From NCBI GenBank assembly GCA_045577615.1, contig JAZNIT010000052.1, positions 1 to 64,000 on the forward strand: 64,000 nt of DNA, read 5' to 3'. A model generated the notes under the pieces. The model saw nothing but the letters and a program-made list of their open reading frames with translations, was not told the origin of the DNA and did no database searches. Shown one piece after another: positions 41,038 to 50,744 of this stretch (within the stretch, counting starts at the first letter, position 1; the number at the start of each line of letters is the position of its first letter). The stretch is from RGIG2206 sp045577615 (lineage in GTDB: Bacteria > Bacillota > Clostridia > Oscillospirales > Acutalibacteraceae). The translations under genes and the position numbers were made by a program.

Positions 41038-42450
41038 TTGGGGTGCAATATAACCCGAGTCACAGCCGAAGAGGTTGCCCAACAGTTTGAATATGCCAAA
41101 AAGTCGGCCCCCTTGCTTATAGAGCACTTTGGTCACACTCCCATCGCCTTCGTTCATTCTTACGGATGTCAGCAAAACGTCAGCGACGGCGAGCGCATCA
41201 AGGGTATGCTTGCCGAGATGGGCTTCGGCTTTACCGACGCCCCCGACAATGCCGACCTGATACTCTTTAACACCTGCGCCGTCCGCGGCCATGCAGAGGA
41301 TAGGGTGCTTGGCAATGTTGGTGCCCTCAAAGCTATTAAAGAGGCTCGTCCTCAAACTATAATTGCTCTTTGCGGCTGTATGGTCCAGCAGGAGCAGGTT
41401 GCCCAAAAGGTACGCAAAAGCTACCCCTATGTCAACCTTGTTTTCGGCACTCACGCCATACACCGCCTGCCCGAGCTTGTTTTCAAACTTATCAAAGGCG
41501 GCAAGCGAGTCTTTGAGCGCCCCGAGTGTGACGGCGTAATTGCCGAGGGTATGCCCATCCGCCGCGACAGCACCTTCAAGGGCTGGCTGCCTATTATGAA
41601 CGGCTGCAACAACTTTTGCTCATACTGCATTGTGCCCTATGTCCGCGGCCGCGAAAGGTCGCGCACCCCCGAAGATGTAATTGCCGAGGCCAAGTCAATG
41701 ATAGCCGCAGGCTTTAAGGATATAACCCTGCTTGGCCAAAACGTTAACTCCTACGGCAAGGGCGACAGTCACGGCGTTGACTTTGCCAAGCTGCTTCGTA
41801 TGTTAAACGATATCGAGGGTGATTTTCAGCTTCGCTTTATGACCTCTCACCCAAGGGATTGCACTCTCGAATTGCTTGATGCAATGGCCGAGTGCGACAA
41901 GGTGTGCAAGCATTTGCATCTGCCTTTCCAATCGGGTAACGACAGAGTTCTGCAGGCAATGAACCGTCACTACGACCGTGAGAGATACCTTTATCTTATT
42001 GACGAGGCAAGGCGCAGAATGCCCGACCTTAGCATTACAAGTGACGTTATCGTCGGCTTCCCCGGTGAAACCTATGAGGAGTTTTGCGACACCTTAACCC
42101 TGGTTGAAAAGGTGCAGTTTACCTCACTTTTCACCTTTATCTACTCTCCCCGCGAGGGCACTCCTGCCGCCACAATGGATGACCCTGTCACCCACGCCGA
42201 AAAGGCCAAGTGGATGTCCGAGCTTCTTTCTTTGCAAGAGGGGATAGCAGCCAACCGATGCGCCTTGTCACTTGGCAAGACCTATCGTGTGCTGTGTGAG
42301 GAGCATCATCCCGACGGCAAGCTTTTCGGCCGTACCGACGGCAATATAGGCATCACCTTTGACGGTGACTCGTCATTGGTGGGCAAATTTGTAAACGTAA
42401 AAATAACCAAGGCACTCAATTGGGTGCTTGAGGGTGAAATAACCCACTAA
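41038..42450 (+). CDS. miaB: tRNA-2-methylthio-N6-dimethylallyladenosine synthase MiaB
   Basis: Radical-SAM methylthiotransferase that converts i6A37 to ms2i6A37 in tRNA. The 470-residue protein has the N-terminal cluster site HSYGCQQNVSDGE, the radical-SAM triad CNNFCSYC (~180-190) followed by IVPYVRGRERSR, and a C-terminal TRAM domain. The frame opens with GTG at 41029, which is too close to AAGGGAAGGTGA; TTG at 41038 has better spacing, so I give that start with some doubt. miaA, which makes its substrate, is five genes on. Confidence 0.93.
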   Translation: MGCNITRVTAEEVAQQFEYAKKSAPLLIEHFGHTPIAFVHSYGCQQNVSDGERIKGMLAEMGFGFTDAPDNADLILFNTCAVRGHAEDRVLGNVGALKAIKEARPQTIIALCGCMVQQEQVAQKVRKSYPYVNLVFGTHAIHRLPELVFKLIKGGKRVFERPECDGVIAEGMPIRRDSTFKGWLPIMNGCNNFCSYCIVPYVRGRERSRTPEDVIAEAKSMIAAGFKDITLLGQNVNSYGKGDSHGVDFAKLLRMLNDIEGDFQLRFMTSHPRDCTLELLDAMAECDKVCKHLHLPFQSGNDRVLQAMNRHYDRERYLYLIDEARRRMPDLSITSDVIVGFPGETYEEFCDTLTLVEKVQFTSLFTFIYSPREGTPAATMDDPVTHAEKAKWMSELLSLQEGIAANRCALSLGKTYRVLCEEHHPDGKLFGRTDGNIGITFDGDSSLVGKFVNVKITKALNWVLEGEITH

Positions 42451-42467
42451 TTCAGGAGGATTTAACT

Positions 42468-42875
42468 ATGGATATTATCGCAGCAGCACGTGAGCTCGGC
42501 AAAGCAATTCAGGCCGACGAGCGTTATATTGAGTTCAACCGTTGCCGCAAGGCCAACGATGAGGATGCCAAATTGCAAGAGCAAATTCACGAGTTTAACC
42601 TTGTGAGAATGCAGGCAAGTGAAGAGGCTAACAAAGACGAAGACAGAAACGAAGAGCGCTTCAAGCAGCTCAACGCCCGTATGCGTCAGCTTTACGCCGA
42701 TATTATGGTTAACGAAAATATGATTGCCTACAACAAGGCCAAGGGCGATATGGATGCGGTGCTTCAGAATATGAACGGCATCATCGACCTTTGCATTCAG
42801 GGTGAAGACCCCGACACCTGCGAAATGGCATCAGGCTGCACAGGCAGCTGTGCCACCTGCGGCGGCTGTCACTAA
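42468..42875 (+). CDS. ylbF: YlbF/YmcA family regulator with a Cys-rich tail (RicF-like)
   Basis: A 135-residue, mostly helical protein of the YlbF/YmcA family. In Bacillus, RicF-RicA-RicT form a complex with iron-sulphur clusters that affects RNase Y processing, competence, biofilm and sporulation. The C-terminal tail CEMASGCTGSCATCGGCH has several cysteines fit for cluster binding. AGGAGG precedes the ATG. It stands 17 bases after miaB and 28 before mutS. Partners RicA and RicT are not in the window. Confidence 0.85.
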   Translation: MDIIAAARELGKAIQADERYIEFNRCRKANDEDAKLQEQIHEFNLVRMQASEEANKDEDRNEERFKQLNARMRQLYADIMVNENMIAYNKAKGDMDAVLQNMNGIIDLCIQGEDPDTCEMASGCTGSCATCGGCH

Positions 42876-42903
42876 TTAAAACTAACAAAACAGGAGCAAT
42901 AAA

Positions 42904-45501
42904 ATGGCAGAATTATCTCCTATGATGCAGCAATATCTGCAACTGAAAGAGCAGCATCCCGACACCATACTCTTTTTCCGATTGGGCGATTTTTACGAGA
43001 TGTTTTTCGACGATGCAAAGCTGGCCTCTAAAGAGTTAGAACTGACTCTCACAGGCCGTGATTGCGGACTTGAAGAAAGGGCGCCTATGTGCGGCGTACC
43101 CTTTCACAGCTACGAAAATTACGTATCCCGTCTGGTGGAAAAAGGCTACAAGGTGGCAATATGTGAGCAAACCGAAGACCCTGCAAAGGCAAAGGGTCTT
43201 GTTAAGCGTGAGATAATTCGTGTTATAACCCCTGCAACCGTAATTGAGGATAGTATGCTTGTGGAATCCCGCAATAACTATCTTTGCGCCTTGATGGTAG
43301 AGGGGGACAGAGCAGGCATCTGCTTTGTAGATGCCTCTACGGGTGGACTTCACGCCACCGCATTGGCAGGGGATAGCCTTGCCACTCGCATTATTAGTGA
43401 GCTTGGCTGCTATCAGCCTCGCGAGGTTATTATGAACGCACCTGCCGTGGTTGAGCCGGGCATTGTAGATTTTCTCAAAACCCGCCTTAAATGCCGCTAC
43501 GAGCCCCGTCCCGACAGTTACTTTGAACCTCAGCACTCCGTCGATTTGTGCGAGGCTCACTTTGGCAAATCGGTCAAGGATTTGGGTATGGATGGTGACA
43601 CCTCCGTTGTCAGGGCCGTCGCCGCTGCCATTGCCTATCTGCAAGAAACCAAGCGCACAGGCCTTGACTGCATAAACAGCGTAAACATTTATACCGAGGC
43701 ACAGTTTATGCGCCTTGATATGTCCACGCGCCGCAATCTTGAGATCGGCGAAACCATGCGCAACCGCGACAGCCACGGCTCTCTTATGAAGGTTATCGAC
43801 GACACCTGCACTGCAATGGGCAAACGTCTTTTGCGTCAATGGATAGAGCAGCCTTTGCTCAACCCCATTGCCATCAACAACCGCCTCAACGGTGTGCAAG
43901 AGCTTGTTGACCAAACCGAAATCAGATGCGAGCTGCGAGAGATGCTTGGCGGCGTATTTGACCTTGAGCGACTTATGTCCCGCGTGGTTTACGGCAGCGT
44001 ATCTCCCAGGGAGCTTCGCAGCCTTGCCTATACCATCAGCCGACTTCCCGGCATCAAAAACTACCTTGCATTGTGCAATTCGGGTATTCTTAAGGATATC
44101 TATAAGCATGTTGACGAATTGCAGGATGTCTATGCACTTATCGACAGCGCAATTTCTCCCGAACCCCCTGCCTTGCTTAAGGATGGGGACGTCATCCGTC
44201 AGGGCTTCAATGCCGATATTGATCAGCTGCGCATTGATATGACCGACGGCAAGGGTGTCATCACCCGAGTCGAGGCGCAGGAGCGTGAGCGCACGGGCAT
44301 CAAAACCCTTAAAATCAAATATAACAAGGTGTTCGGCTACTGCATCGAAATCACCAATTCCTTTAAGGATATGGTGCCCGACACCTATATCCGCAAGCAG
44401 ACCTTAACCAACTGCGAACGCTATATTACCGAAGAACTTAAAGAGCTTGAAAGCCGCATTTTAGGCGCATCCGAGCGCCTTGCCCGACTTGAGCGCGAGA
44501 TATTCGATCAGGTTCGTTGTGCCGTTGCCGACCAACTTAGCCGAATTCAGTCCACCGCCTCTGCTCTTGGCAGAATGGATGTGCTTTGCTCTTATGCCCA
44601 CACCGCATCAAAGCTTGGCTACTGCCGTCCTCTTATCAATATCGAGGGCAGAATAGATATTCACGGCGGCCGCCATCCTGTTGTTGAAAGTTTGCTTTCA
44701 ACCCCCTTCGTACCCAACGATACCTATCTCGACAAGCGTGACGACCGCTGCGCCATTATCACAGGCCCCAATATGGCAGGTAAATCTACTTATATGCGTC
44801 AGGTGGCCCTGATTGTGCTTATGGCTCAGGCAGGCTCCTTTGTGCCTGCTCAATCGGCCGACGTCAGCATTTGCGACGCCATTTTCACCCGTGTTGGTGC
44901 CTCCGACGATTTGTCGGCGGGTCAGTCAACCTTTATGGTTGAAATGAGCGAGGTGGCCTACATTCTCAAAAATGCCACCGCCGACAGCTTGCTTATCTTT
45001 GACGAAATCGGTCGCGGCACCTCTACCTACGACGGTATGTCTATTGCACGCGCCGTGCTTGAGTTTGTCTGCAACAAATCAAAGCTGGGCGCAAAATCCC
45101 TTTTCGCAACTCACTACCACGAGCTTACCGAACTTGAAAACAGTCTTGACGGCGTCAAGAATTACAACACCTCTGTCCGCAAAAAGGGTGACGACATTAC
45201 CTTCCTGCGCCGCATAATCCGAGGCTGTGCCGACGGCAGCTACGGTGTCGAGGTAGCCAAGCTTGCGGGCATCCCCGACGGGGTGGTGCGCCGCGCCCGC
45301 CAGATTCTCAAGGATTTAGAGAGCGAGGGCCCCTCTGCACCCCGTCAGATTCTCACCGAGGATGAGGGTGTGCTTTCCTTTGGCGACACCGCCACAATGC
45401 AGCTTATCGACGAGCTTAAATCTATCGACGTTAACGCAATGACACCCCTTCAGGCTATGAGCCGACTGGACGAGCTTACCAAGCTTGCCCGTTCACTTTA
45501 A
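42904..45501 (+). CDS. mutS: DNA mismatch repair protein MutS
   Basis: Recognises mismatches and recruits MutL. The 865-residue protein has the mismatch-reading Phe-x-Glu in GDFYEMFFDDA (~29-39), connector, lever and clamp domains, Walker A GPNMAGKSTYMRQ (~620), Walker B IFDEIGRGTSTYDG (~695) and the ATHYHELTE motif (~735). A normal MutS1, directly followed by mutL. Confidence 0.97.
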   Translation: MAELSPMMQQYLQLKEQHPDTILFFRLGDFYEMFFDDAKLASKELELTLTGRDCGLEERAPMCGVPFHSYENYVSRLVEKGYKVAICEQTEDPAKAKGLVKREIIRVITPATVIEDSMLVESRNNYLCALMVEGDRAGICFVDASTGGLHATALAGDSLATRIISELGCYQPREVIMNAPAVVEPGIVDFLKTRLKCRYEPRPDSYFEPQHSVDLCEAHFGKSVKDLGMDGDTSVVRAVAAAIAYLQETKRTGLDCINSVNIYTEAQFMRLDMSTRRNLEIGETMRNRDSHGSLMKVIDDTCTAMGKRLLRQWIEQPLLNPIAINNRLNGVQELVDQTEIRCELREMLGGVFDLERLMSRVVYGSVSPRELRSLAYTISRLPGIKNYLALCNSGILKDIYKHVDELQDVYALIDSAISPEPPALLKDGDVIRQGFNADIDQLRIDMTDGKGVITRVEAQERERTGIKTLKIKYNKVFGYCIEITNSFKDMVPDTYIRKQTLTNCERYITEELKELESRILGASERLARLEREIFDQVRCAVADQLSRIQSTASALGRMDVLCSYAHTASKLGYCRPLINIEGRIDIHGGRHPVVESLLSTPFVPNDTYLDKRDDRCAIITGPNMAGKSTYMRQVALIVLMAQAGSFVPAQSADVSICDAIFTRVGASDDLSAGQSTFMVEMSEVAYILKNATADSLLIFDEIGRGTSTYDGMSIARAVLEFVCNKSKLGAKSLFATHYHELTELENSLDGVKNYNTSVRKKGDDITFLRRIIRGCADGSYGVEVAKLAGIPDGVVRRARQILKDLESEGPSAPRQILTEDEGVLSFGDTATMQLIDELKSIDVNAMTPLQAMSRLDELTKLARSL

Positions 45502-45524
45502 TTTTCAAAAAAGGAGGAGCAACA

Positions 45525-47426
45525 ATGCCCATAAAAGTGCTTGATAAACATGTCGCAGAGCTTATTGCGGCAGGTGAAGTGGTCGAGCGTCCCGCATCGG
45601 TCATCAAGGAATTGGTTGAAAACTCAATAGACGCAGGCTCCTCTCACATTACCGTTGAAATCAAAAACGGCGGTGTAACCTTTATGCGCATTACCGACGA
45701 CGGCTGCGGCATCCCTCACGATCAGGTGCCCACCGCATTTTTGCGCCACGCCACAAGCAAGGTCAAAACCGAGGAGGATTTAACCTCCATCGCCACCCTT
45801 GGCTTCCGTGGTGAAGCCTTGGCATCGGTTTCGGCCGTTGCAAGGGTAGATATGCTTACTGCCACCACCGATGGGGAGGGCACCTCATACTCCATCCACG
45901 GTGGGGAAGAGGTAGCATATGACGAGGCAGGCTGTCCCAAGGGCACAACCATTATCGTTCGCGACCTCTTTTACAATGTTCCTGCACGAATGAAATTTCT
46001 CAAAAAAGACAGCCGCGAAACTGCCGCTGTCGCCTCGGTTATGGATAAAATGGCTCTCTCACATCCCGAGATTGCCTTTAAGTACATAGCTGATTCAAAG
46101 GTGCAAATGCAAACCCAGGGCAATGGGGATTTGTCGGCCACCGTCTATTCGGTTTACGGCCGCGATTTCCGTTCGGGACTCATCCCCGTTGATTATCAGT
46201 CCGACTGCTTCAAGCTTAACGGCTTCATCTGCAAGCCTGAGGCCGCCCGAAAATCAAGGGGAATGCAGCACTTCTTTATCAACGGCCGCTACGTCAACTC
46301 CAATACAATGCGCGCCGCCCTTGAGCAAGCCTATCGCGGCTCAATTATGACGGGCCTTTTTCCTGCAGGTGTCCTTTTCTTAACTATGGATTGCTCACAG
46401 GTTGACATCAACGTTCACCCTGCTAAATTAGAGTGCCGATTTACCAACGAAAAGCCTGTTTTTGACACCGTTTACTACGGGGTGAAATCGGCTTTGGGCA
46501 GCGGCTACCGTATGAATGAAATCAAACTTACACCCACAAAGCCTGCTGTGAATATCCCCGTAGCAGAGCAAACTGCAGTGTTTGATATACCTGCTCCCAC
46601 ACCCCAGAAGTCTGTGCAAAATCCCTTGCGCCGTGACAACTATTTTCAGCATATCCCCGTCACACCTGCGCCCCAAAGGGTGAGCGAAAGCGTGGTTGTG
46701 CGCGAGCCTACCTTTGAGCTCGAAAGCCGACCCACCACCCCCAAGGCAACCCTTGATATTATGGTGGATGAGCCCGAGCCAATTCAGGCCCCCCCTCAGT
46801 CGGAGCTTAAGCCCCAACCTACCCAAGAGGCAGCACCCACCCCCGATATAAGCGAAAGGGTAGATGTCACCTTTGTAGGCGAAGCATTTGCAACCTATGT
46901 GATGGTGCAAAGTGGGGACGAGCTTATTATCATCGACAAGCACGCCGCCCACGAGCGCATAATATACGAAAAACTCAAAGCCTCGGCAACGGTCAGCTCA
47001 CAGCTTTTGTTAGAGCCCGCTACCGTTACCTTGTCAAAGGATGAATATGCCGTAATCTTTGAAAATCTTGAGCAAATTACCAAAGCGGGCTTCGAGATAG
47101 AAGAATTTGGCGGCTCAAGCATACTTGTCCGCGCAGTGCCCTCTGTCCTTACCGATGAGGATGTAACCACTTTGATAACCGAGGTGGCAGCAGGCCTTGT
47201 TGAAAGCAAGGGCAAGGTGCAGATTGACAAAATAGATTGGCTTTATCACAATATGGCTTGCCGTGCCGCCGTCAAGGGCGGTGACAAATCGGGCAAAGAG
47301 GATTTGCTTCATCTTGCCCGTCGCGTTGCCCTTAGTGACGACGTAAGATATTGTCCCCACGGCCGCCCCGTTGCCTATAAATTAACCAGAAAAGAGCTGG
47401 AAAAGCAGTTTGGCAGACTTGGATAA
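45525..47426 (+). CDS. mutL: DNA mismatch repair protein MutL
   Basis: Links mismatch recognition to strand incision. The 633-residue protein has the GHKL ATPase motifs ELVENSIDAG (~30), DDGCGI (~58) and TLGFRGEALASVSAV (~92), a Pro-rich linker (~345-440) and the C-terminal domain. The nuclease motif reads DKHAAHERIIYE, with Lys for the usual Gln of DQHA(x)2E(x)4E but with the metal-binding residues kept, as expected in bacteria without MutH. AAAGGAGGAG precedes the ATG. Confidence 0.96.
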   Translation: MPIKVLDKHVAELIAAGEVVERPASVIKELVENSIDAGSSHITVEIKNGGVTFMRITDDGCGIPHDQVPTAFLRHATSKVKTEEDLTSIATLGFRGEALASVSAVARVDMLTATTDGEGTSYSIHGGEEVAYDEAGCPKGTTIIVRDLFYNVPARMKFLKKDSRETAAVASVMDKMALSHPEIAFKYIADSKVQMQTQGNGDLSATVYSVYGRDFRSGLIPVDYQSDCFKLNGFICKPEAARKSRGMQHFFINGRYVNSNTMRAALEQAYRGSIMTGLFPAGVLFLTMDCSQVDINVHPAKLECRFTNEKPVFDTVYYGVKSALGSGYRMNEIKLTPTKPAVNIPVAEQTAVFDIPAPTPQKSVQNPLRRDNYFQHIPVTPAPQRVSESVVVREPTFELESRPTTPKATLDIMVDEPEPIQAPPQSELKPQPTQEAAPTPDISERVDVTFVGEAFATYVMVQSGDELIIIDKHAAHERIIYEKLKASATVSSQLLLEPATVTLSKDEYAVIFENLEQITKAGFEIEEFGGSSILVRAVPSVLTDEDVTTLITEVAAGLVESKGKVQIDKIDWLYHNMACRAAVKGGDKSGKEDLLHLARRVALSDDVRYCPHGRPVAYKLTRKELEKQFGRLG

Positions 47427-47436
47427 AAAGATAAAA

Positions 47437-48354
47437 ATGATAGCGGTTGCAGGGCCCACTGCATCAGGCAAAACCTCCTTGGGCATTGCCATAGCCGAGG
47501 CCTTGAAGGGCGAGGTAATATCCTGCGATTCAATGCAGATTTACCGCAATATGACCATCGCCACAGCCGCCCCCACAAGTGAAGAAATGCAAGGCATACC
47601 CCATCACCTTGTGGGTATCCTTGACCCAAAAGAAGAATATTCGGTGGCTCAATTTTGCAAGGATGCAGGAGCCGCCGTCAATGACGTTAACCAAAGGGGC
47701 AAGCTGCCTGTTTTGGTTGGCGGCACAGGCCTTTATATGCAAAGCTTTGCCGAAAACCTTACCTTCTCAGGCTCCAATTCAGCTGAGGTGCGCGCAACAC
47801 TTCAGGCCCGTCTTGAGCAAGAGGGGTCAGAGGCTTTGCTTAAAGAACTGTTCCAAATCGACCCCGAATATGCGGCAAAGCTTCATCTTGCCGATGTCAA
47901 GCGCATCACCCGCGCTCTCGAGGTTTATTATTCCGACGGCATAACGATGACCCATCAGGTTGAGCGTTCTCACGACAACCCAACCCCCTACGACACCTTG
48001 TATATCGGCATTACCTTTGCCGACCGCCAAAATCTTTACGACCGCATCAACCGCCGCGTAGATATAATGGTGCAGCAGGGCCTTGTGCAAGAGGCAGAGC
48101 AAGCCTATCACAACCGCGGATTGACTGCCGCACAAGCCATCGGTCATAAGGAGCTGTTTGATTATTTTGACGGTACAGCAACCCTTGAAGAGTGCATTGA
48201 GCGGCTGAAAATGCAAACTCGCCGTTATGCAAAAAGGCAGCTTAGCTGGTTCAGACGAAACGAGCAAATGCACTGGATTTATGCCGACGGCAAAACAAGT
48301 GAAGAAACCGCCCGAGAGGCGATAGAAATTATTAAAAAGGAGTGGCAGATATGA
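47437..48354 (+). CDS. miaA: tRNA dimethylallyltransferase MiaA
   Basis: Adds the isopentenyl group to A37 of tRNAs that read UNN codons, the step before MiaB. The 305-residue protein has the P-loop GPTASGKTS (~6-14), ISCDSMQIYRNM (~35-46), VGGTGLYMQ (~100) and TRRYAKRQLSWFRR (~270). The frame also allows TTG starts at 47410 and 47419 inside the mutL end. None has a strong ribosome site, so the start is uncertain and coupling to mutL is likely. Confidence 0.93.
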   Translation: MIAVAGPTASGKTSLGIAIAEALKGEVISCDSMQIYRNMTIATAAPTSEEMQGIPHHLVGILDPKEEYSVAQFCKDAGAAVNDVNQRGKLPVLVGGTGLYMQSFAENLTFSGSNSAEVRATLQARLEQEGSEALLKELFQIDPEYAAKLHLADVKRITRALEVYYSDGITMTHQVERSHDNPTPYDTLYIGITFADRQNLYDRINRRVDIMVQQGLVQEAEQAYHNRGLTAAQAIGHKELFDYFDGTATLEECIERLKMQTRRYAKRQLSWFRRNEQMHWIYADGKTSEETAREAIEIIKKEWQI

Positions 48355-49562
48355 GTATCGGATTTAAGCGAGTAGGCTCAGCATTATTGGGCTTGCTTTT
48401 AATTGCATACTTGTTCTACCACGTCGCTGTAGTACCTTACCAAAGTATCGAAACAGAGCAAGCGGTGTCATATGCAGCCCGCGATACCATAGATGCTGAG
48501 CGTGCCTATATCATCCGCACCGAAACGGTTATCCAAAGCGATGTAAACGGTTCCTACCGCTATGTCATCGGCAACGGTGAACGAGTGGCTTCAGGCAGCG
48601 CTATCGCCAATGTTTACTCCAATGACAGCGTTGTTCAATCCCTCGCTAAAATAGACGATTTAAACCGACAGATTGAAAATCTTGAGTCGCTTAACAACTA
48701 CTCAAGCGGAGTTGTGGTTGACATTGCACAGCTTAACAACCACGCCCACGCGAGCCTTGTTGATTTGCTTAACTCGGTTGAACAGGGCGACTATTCCTCC
48801 TGCCGTGAAAAGGCGCAGGACTTTTTGACCATCGTCAACCGTCGTCAGACCATAACGGGTCAAAACGCTGATTTTTCAAACCTTATCTCATCTCTCAAAA
48901 GTGAGCGTGACGGCTTGGTGGCTTCGGTGGGCAACCCCGTAGGCAGCGTAGCCGCCCCATCGGCAGGCTATTTTGTCGCCTCGGTTGACGGCTATGAGAA
49001 TGTCATCAGCATTGATGATATTGATAGCCTGACCCCCGAAAAGCTTAAAAATATTCAGGGCAGCGAGCCCAATCCAAATGCCGTTGGCAAGGTAGTAAGC
49101 GACGTTACCTGGTACATCGCCGTTTCCATAACCTTTGAGCAGGCATTGCAGTTCTCACCCAAAGACAAGGTAAATGTGGATATATCCACCTCCCAAACCG
49201 TAACCGTGCCTGCCACTGTGCTTCAGGTTAACAAAAGCGCCGCATCCGACGAGGCAGTGCTGGTGCTTTCTTGCAGCTATATGAACAGCGAGCTTTCAGG
49301 CTTGCGCACTCCTTCTGTCAGCGTGGTGCTGCGCACCTATGACGGGCTGAGAGTGTCTGACAAGGCCATCCGCGTAAACGACGGCAAAAAAGGTGTATAC
49401 ACCTCCAACGGCACCACCATTGAGTTTGTGCCGGTCAAGGTGCTTTACACAGGTAACGGATACGTTGTGTGTGAGCGCGCCGACCCGATGGAAAAGGGCT
49501 TGCACATATACGACGACGTAGTTGTAAAGGGGAAAAACTTGTATGACGGCAAATCTCTTTAA
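48351..49562 (+). CDS. HlyD-like membrane protein of unknown role in the division cluster
   Basis: A 403-residue protein with one N-terminal membrane segment (SALLGLLLIAYLFYHVAVV, ~9-27) and a large extracytoplasmic part. A split biotinyl-lipoyl-like region (YIIRTETVIQSDVNGSYRYVIGNGERVASGSAIANVY) followed by a helical hairpin and beta domain gives it a membrane-fusion-protein (HlyD) outline. No ABC transporter or other export gene is nearby. It starts inside the miaA stop (ATGA) with AAAAAGGAG 8 bases upstream, and overlaps yggS by 20 bases. Its place with sepF and divIVA suggests an envelope or septal role, as inference. Confidence 0.7.
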   Translation: MSIGFKRVGSALLGLLLIAYLFYHVAVVPYQSIETEQAVSYAARDTIDAERAYIIRTETVIQSDVNGSYRYVIGNGERVASGSAIANVYSNDSVVQSLAKIDDLNRQIENLESLNNYSSGVVVDIAQLNNHAHASLVDLLNSVEQGDYSSCREKAQDFLTIVNRRQTITGQNADFSNLISSLKSERDGLVASVGNPVGSVAAPSAGYFVASVDGYENVISIDDIDSLTPEKLKNIQGSEPNPNAVGKVVSDVTWYIAVSITFEQALQFSPKDKVNVDISTSQTVTVPATVLQVNKSAASDEAVLVLSCSYMNSELSGLRTPSVSVVLRTYDGLRVSDKAIRVNDGKKGVYTSNGTTIEFVPVKVLYTGNGYVVCERADPMEKGLHIYDDVVVKGKNLYDGKSL

Positions 49563-50277
49563 TGAAGAATTTATACTGCGTTGCAAGCAGTTTGACGATA
49601 ATTATGCATACGTCCTCGACCGAATAGAAAAGGCGGCTCAATCGGTGGGCAAAACCGCAGCAGACATCAACCTGCTGGCTGCCACCAAAACCGTACCGGT
49701 AGAGGTAATAAACCACGCTATCGAAAGGGGTATAACCCTTATCGGTGAAAACCGCGTGCAGGAGCTTTGCGAAAAGTATGACGACCTTAACAAAACAGCC
49801 ACACGCCACCACATCGGCCGCCTGCAAACCAACAAGGTAAAGCAGGTTGTGGGCAAGGTGTCAATGGTGCAATCGGTGGACTCGGTCAAGCTTGCAAGCG
49901 AGCTTTCAAAGCGCAGCCTTGAAAGGGGCCTCACCACCGATATTTTGGTCGAAATAAACATCGGTGACGAGCAGTCAAAGTCGGGAATTCCCTTCCATCA
50001 AACCGAAGAGTTTTTAGCCCAAATTGCCACATTTGACGGCATAAAGGTCAAAGGATTGATGTGTATCCCCCCAATATGTGAAAATGATATAGAAATTCGC
50101 AATTTTTTCGATAAAATGTATCATAAGTTTATTGACATTTCGGGTAAAAAAATAGATAATATTAGTATGGACTTTTTGTCTATGGGAATGTCGGGTGATT
50201 TCGAGCAAGCCATCCAATCGGGGGCCAATATAATCCGCCTCGGTTCGATACTTTTCGGTGCCCGCCAATACAAATGA
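49543..50277 (+). CDS. ylmE: YggS/PROSC family PLP-binding protein (YlmE)
   Basis: Controls the level of free pyridoxal phosphate. The 244-residue protein has the PLP lysine in LLAATKTVPVEVIN (~42), GENRVQE (~71), HHIGRLQTNK (~87) and LSMGMSGDFEQAIQSGANIIRLGS near the end, all of the family. The set ylmE-sepF-(ylmG)-ylmH-divIVA-ileS is classic in Gram-positives; ylmG is missing here. Confidence 0.93.
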   Translation: MTANLFNEEFILRCKQFDDNYAYVLDRIEKAAQSVGKTAADINLLAATKTVPVEVINHAIERGITLIGENRVQELCEKYDDLNKTATRHHIGRLQTNKVKQVVGKVSMVQSVDSVKLASELSKRSLERGLTTDILVEINIGDEQSKSGIPFHQTEEFLAQIATFDGIKVKGLMCIPPICENDIEIRNFFDKMYHKFIDISGKKIDNISMDFLSMGMSGDFEQAIQSGANIIRLGSILFGARQYK

Positions 50278-50303
50278 TTTTATTTTAAAAAGGAGAATAT
50301 ACT

Positions 50304-50744
50304 ATGGGCTTTAAAGAGAATTTTAAAAACTTCTTTACCCCCGCAGACGAAATCGAGGAAGAGGTAGAACTTGAAGAAGAATATGAAGAGGAGCCTCGTC
50401 GTTCCTTCGGCGTAAAACCCCGTGCTGAAGCACCTAAAAATGTTGTAAATATGAACAACGCACCCCAGCTTCAGGTTGTGCTTGTGAAGCCTGAAACCTT
50501 CGAGGACGGTTTGGCAATCGCCGACCATCTTTGTGCCAAGCGCACCGTTGTTGTAAATCTTGAAAACGCACCTAAGGATGTTGTTCGCCGCTTGGTTGAC
50601 TTTTTGAGCGGTGTTGCATATGCCAACAAGGGCACCATCAAGCGTGCTGCCAACAACGCCTTTGTTGTAACCCCCAACAATGTCGACGTAATGGGCGACG
50701 TATTGTTTGAAGAGGTTGACAGCAGCTCCTACTTCCGTCCTTAA
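50304..50744 (+). CDS. sepF: Cell division protein SepF
   Basis: Membrane-bound partner that tethers and bundles FtsZ. The 146-residue protein has an N-terminal amphipathic start (MGFKENFKNFFTP), an acidic linker (EIEEEVELEEEYEEE), and the C-terminal SepF fold (VVLVKPETFEDGLAIADHL to FVVTPNNVDVMGD). With no ftsA found beside ftsZ, SepF is the best candidate for the Z-ring membrane anchor. Confidence 0.95.
   Translation: MGFKENFKNFFTPADEIEEEVELEEEYEEEPRRSFGVKPRAEAPKNVVNMNNAPQLQVVLVKPETFEDGLAIADHLCAKRTVVVNLENAPKDVVRRLVDFLSGVAYANKGTIKRAANNAFVVTPNNVDVMGDVLFEEVDSSSYFRP

Noticed and set aside
43036..44109. Long open frame (357 codons) on the minus strand inside mutS
   Set aside because: Antisense to conserved MutS domains; the product has no motif and odd composition.
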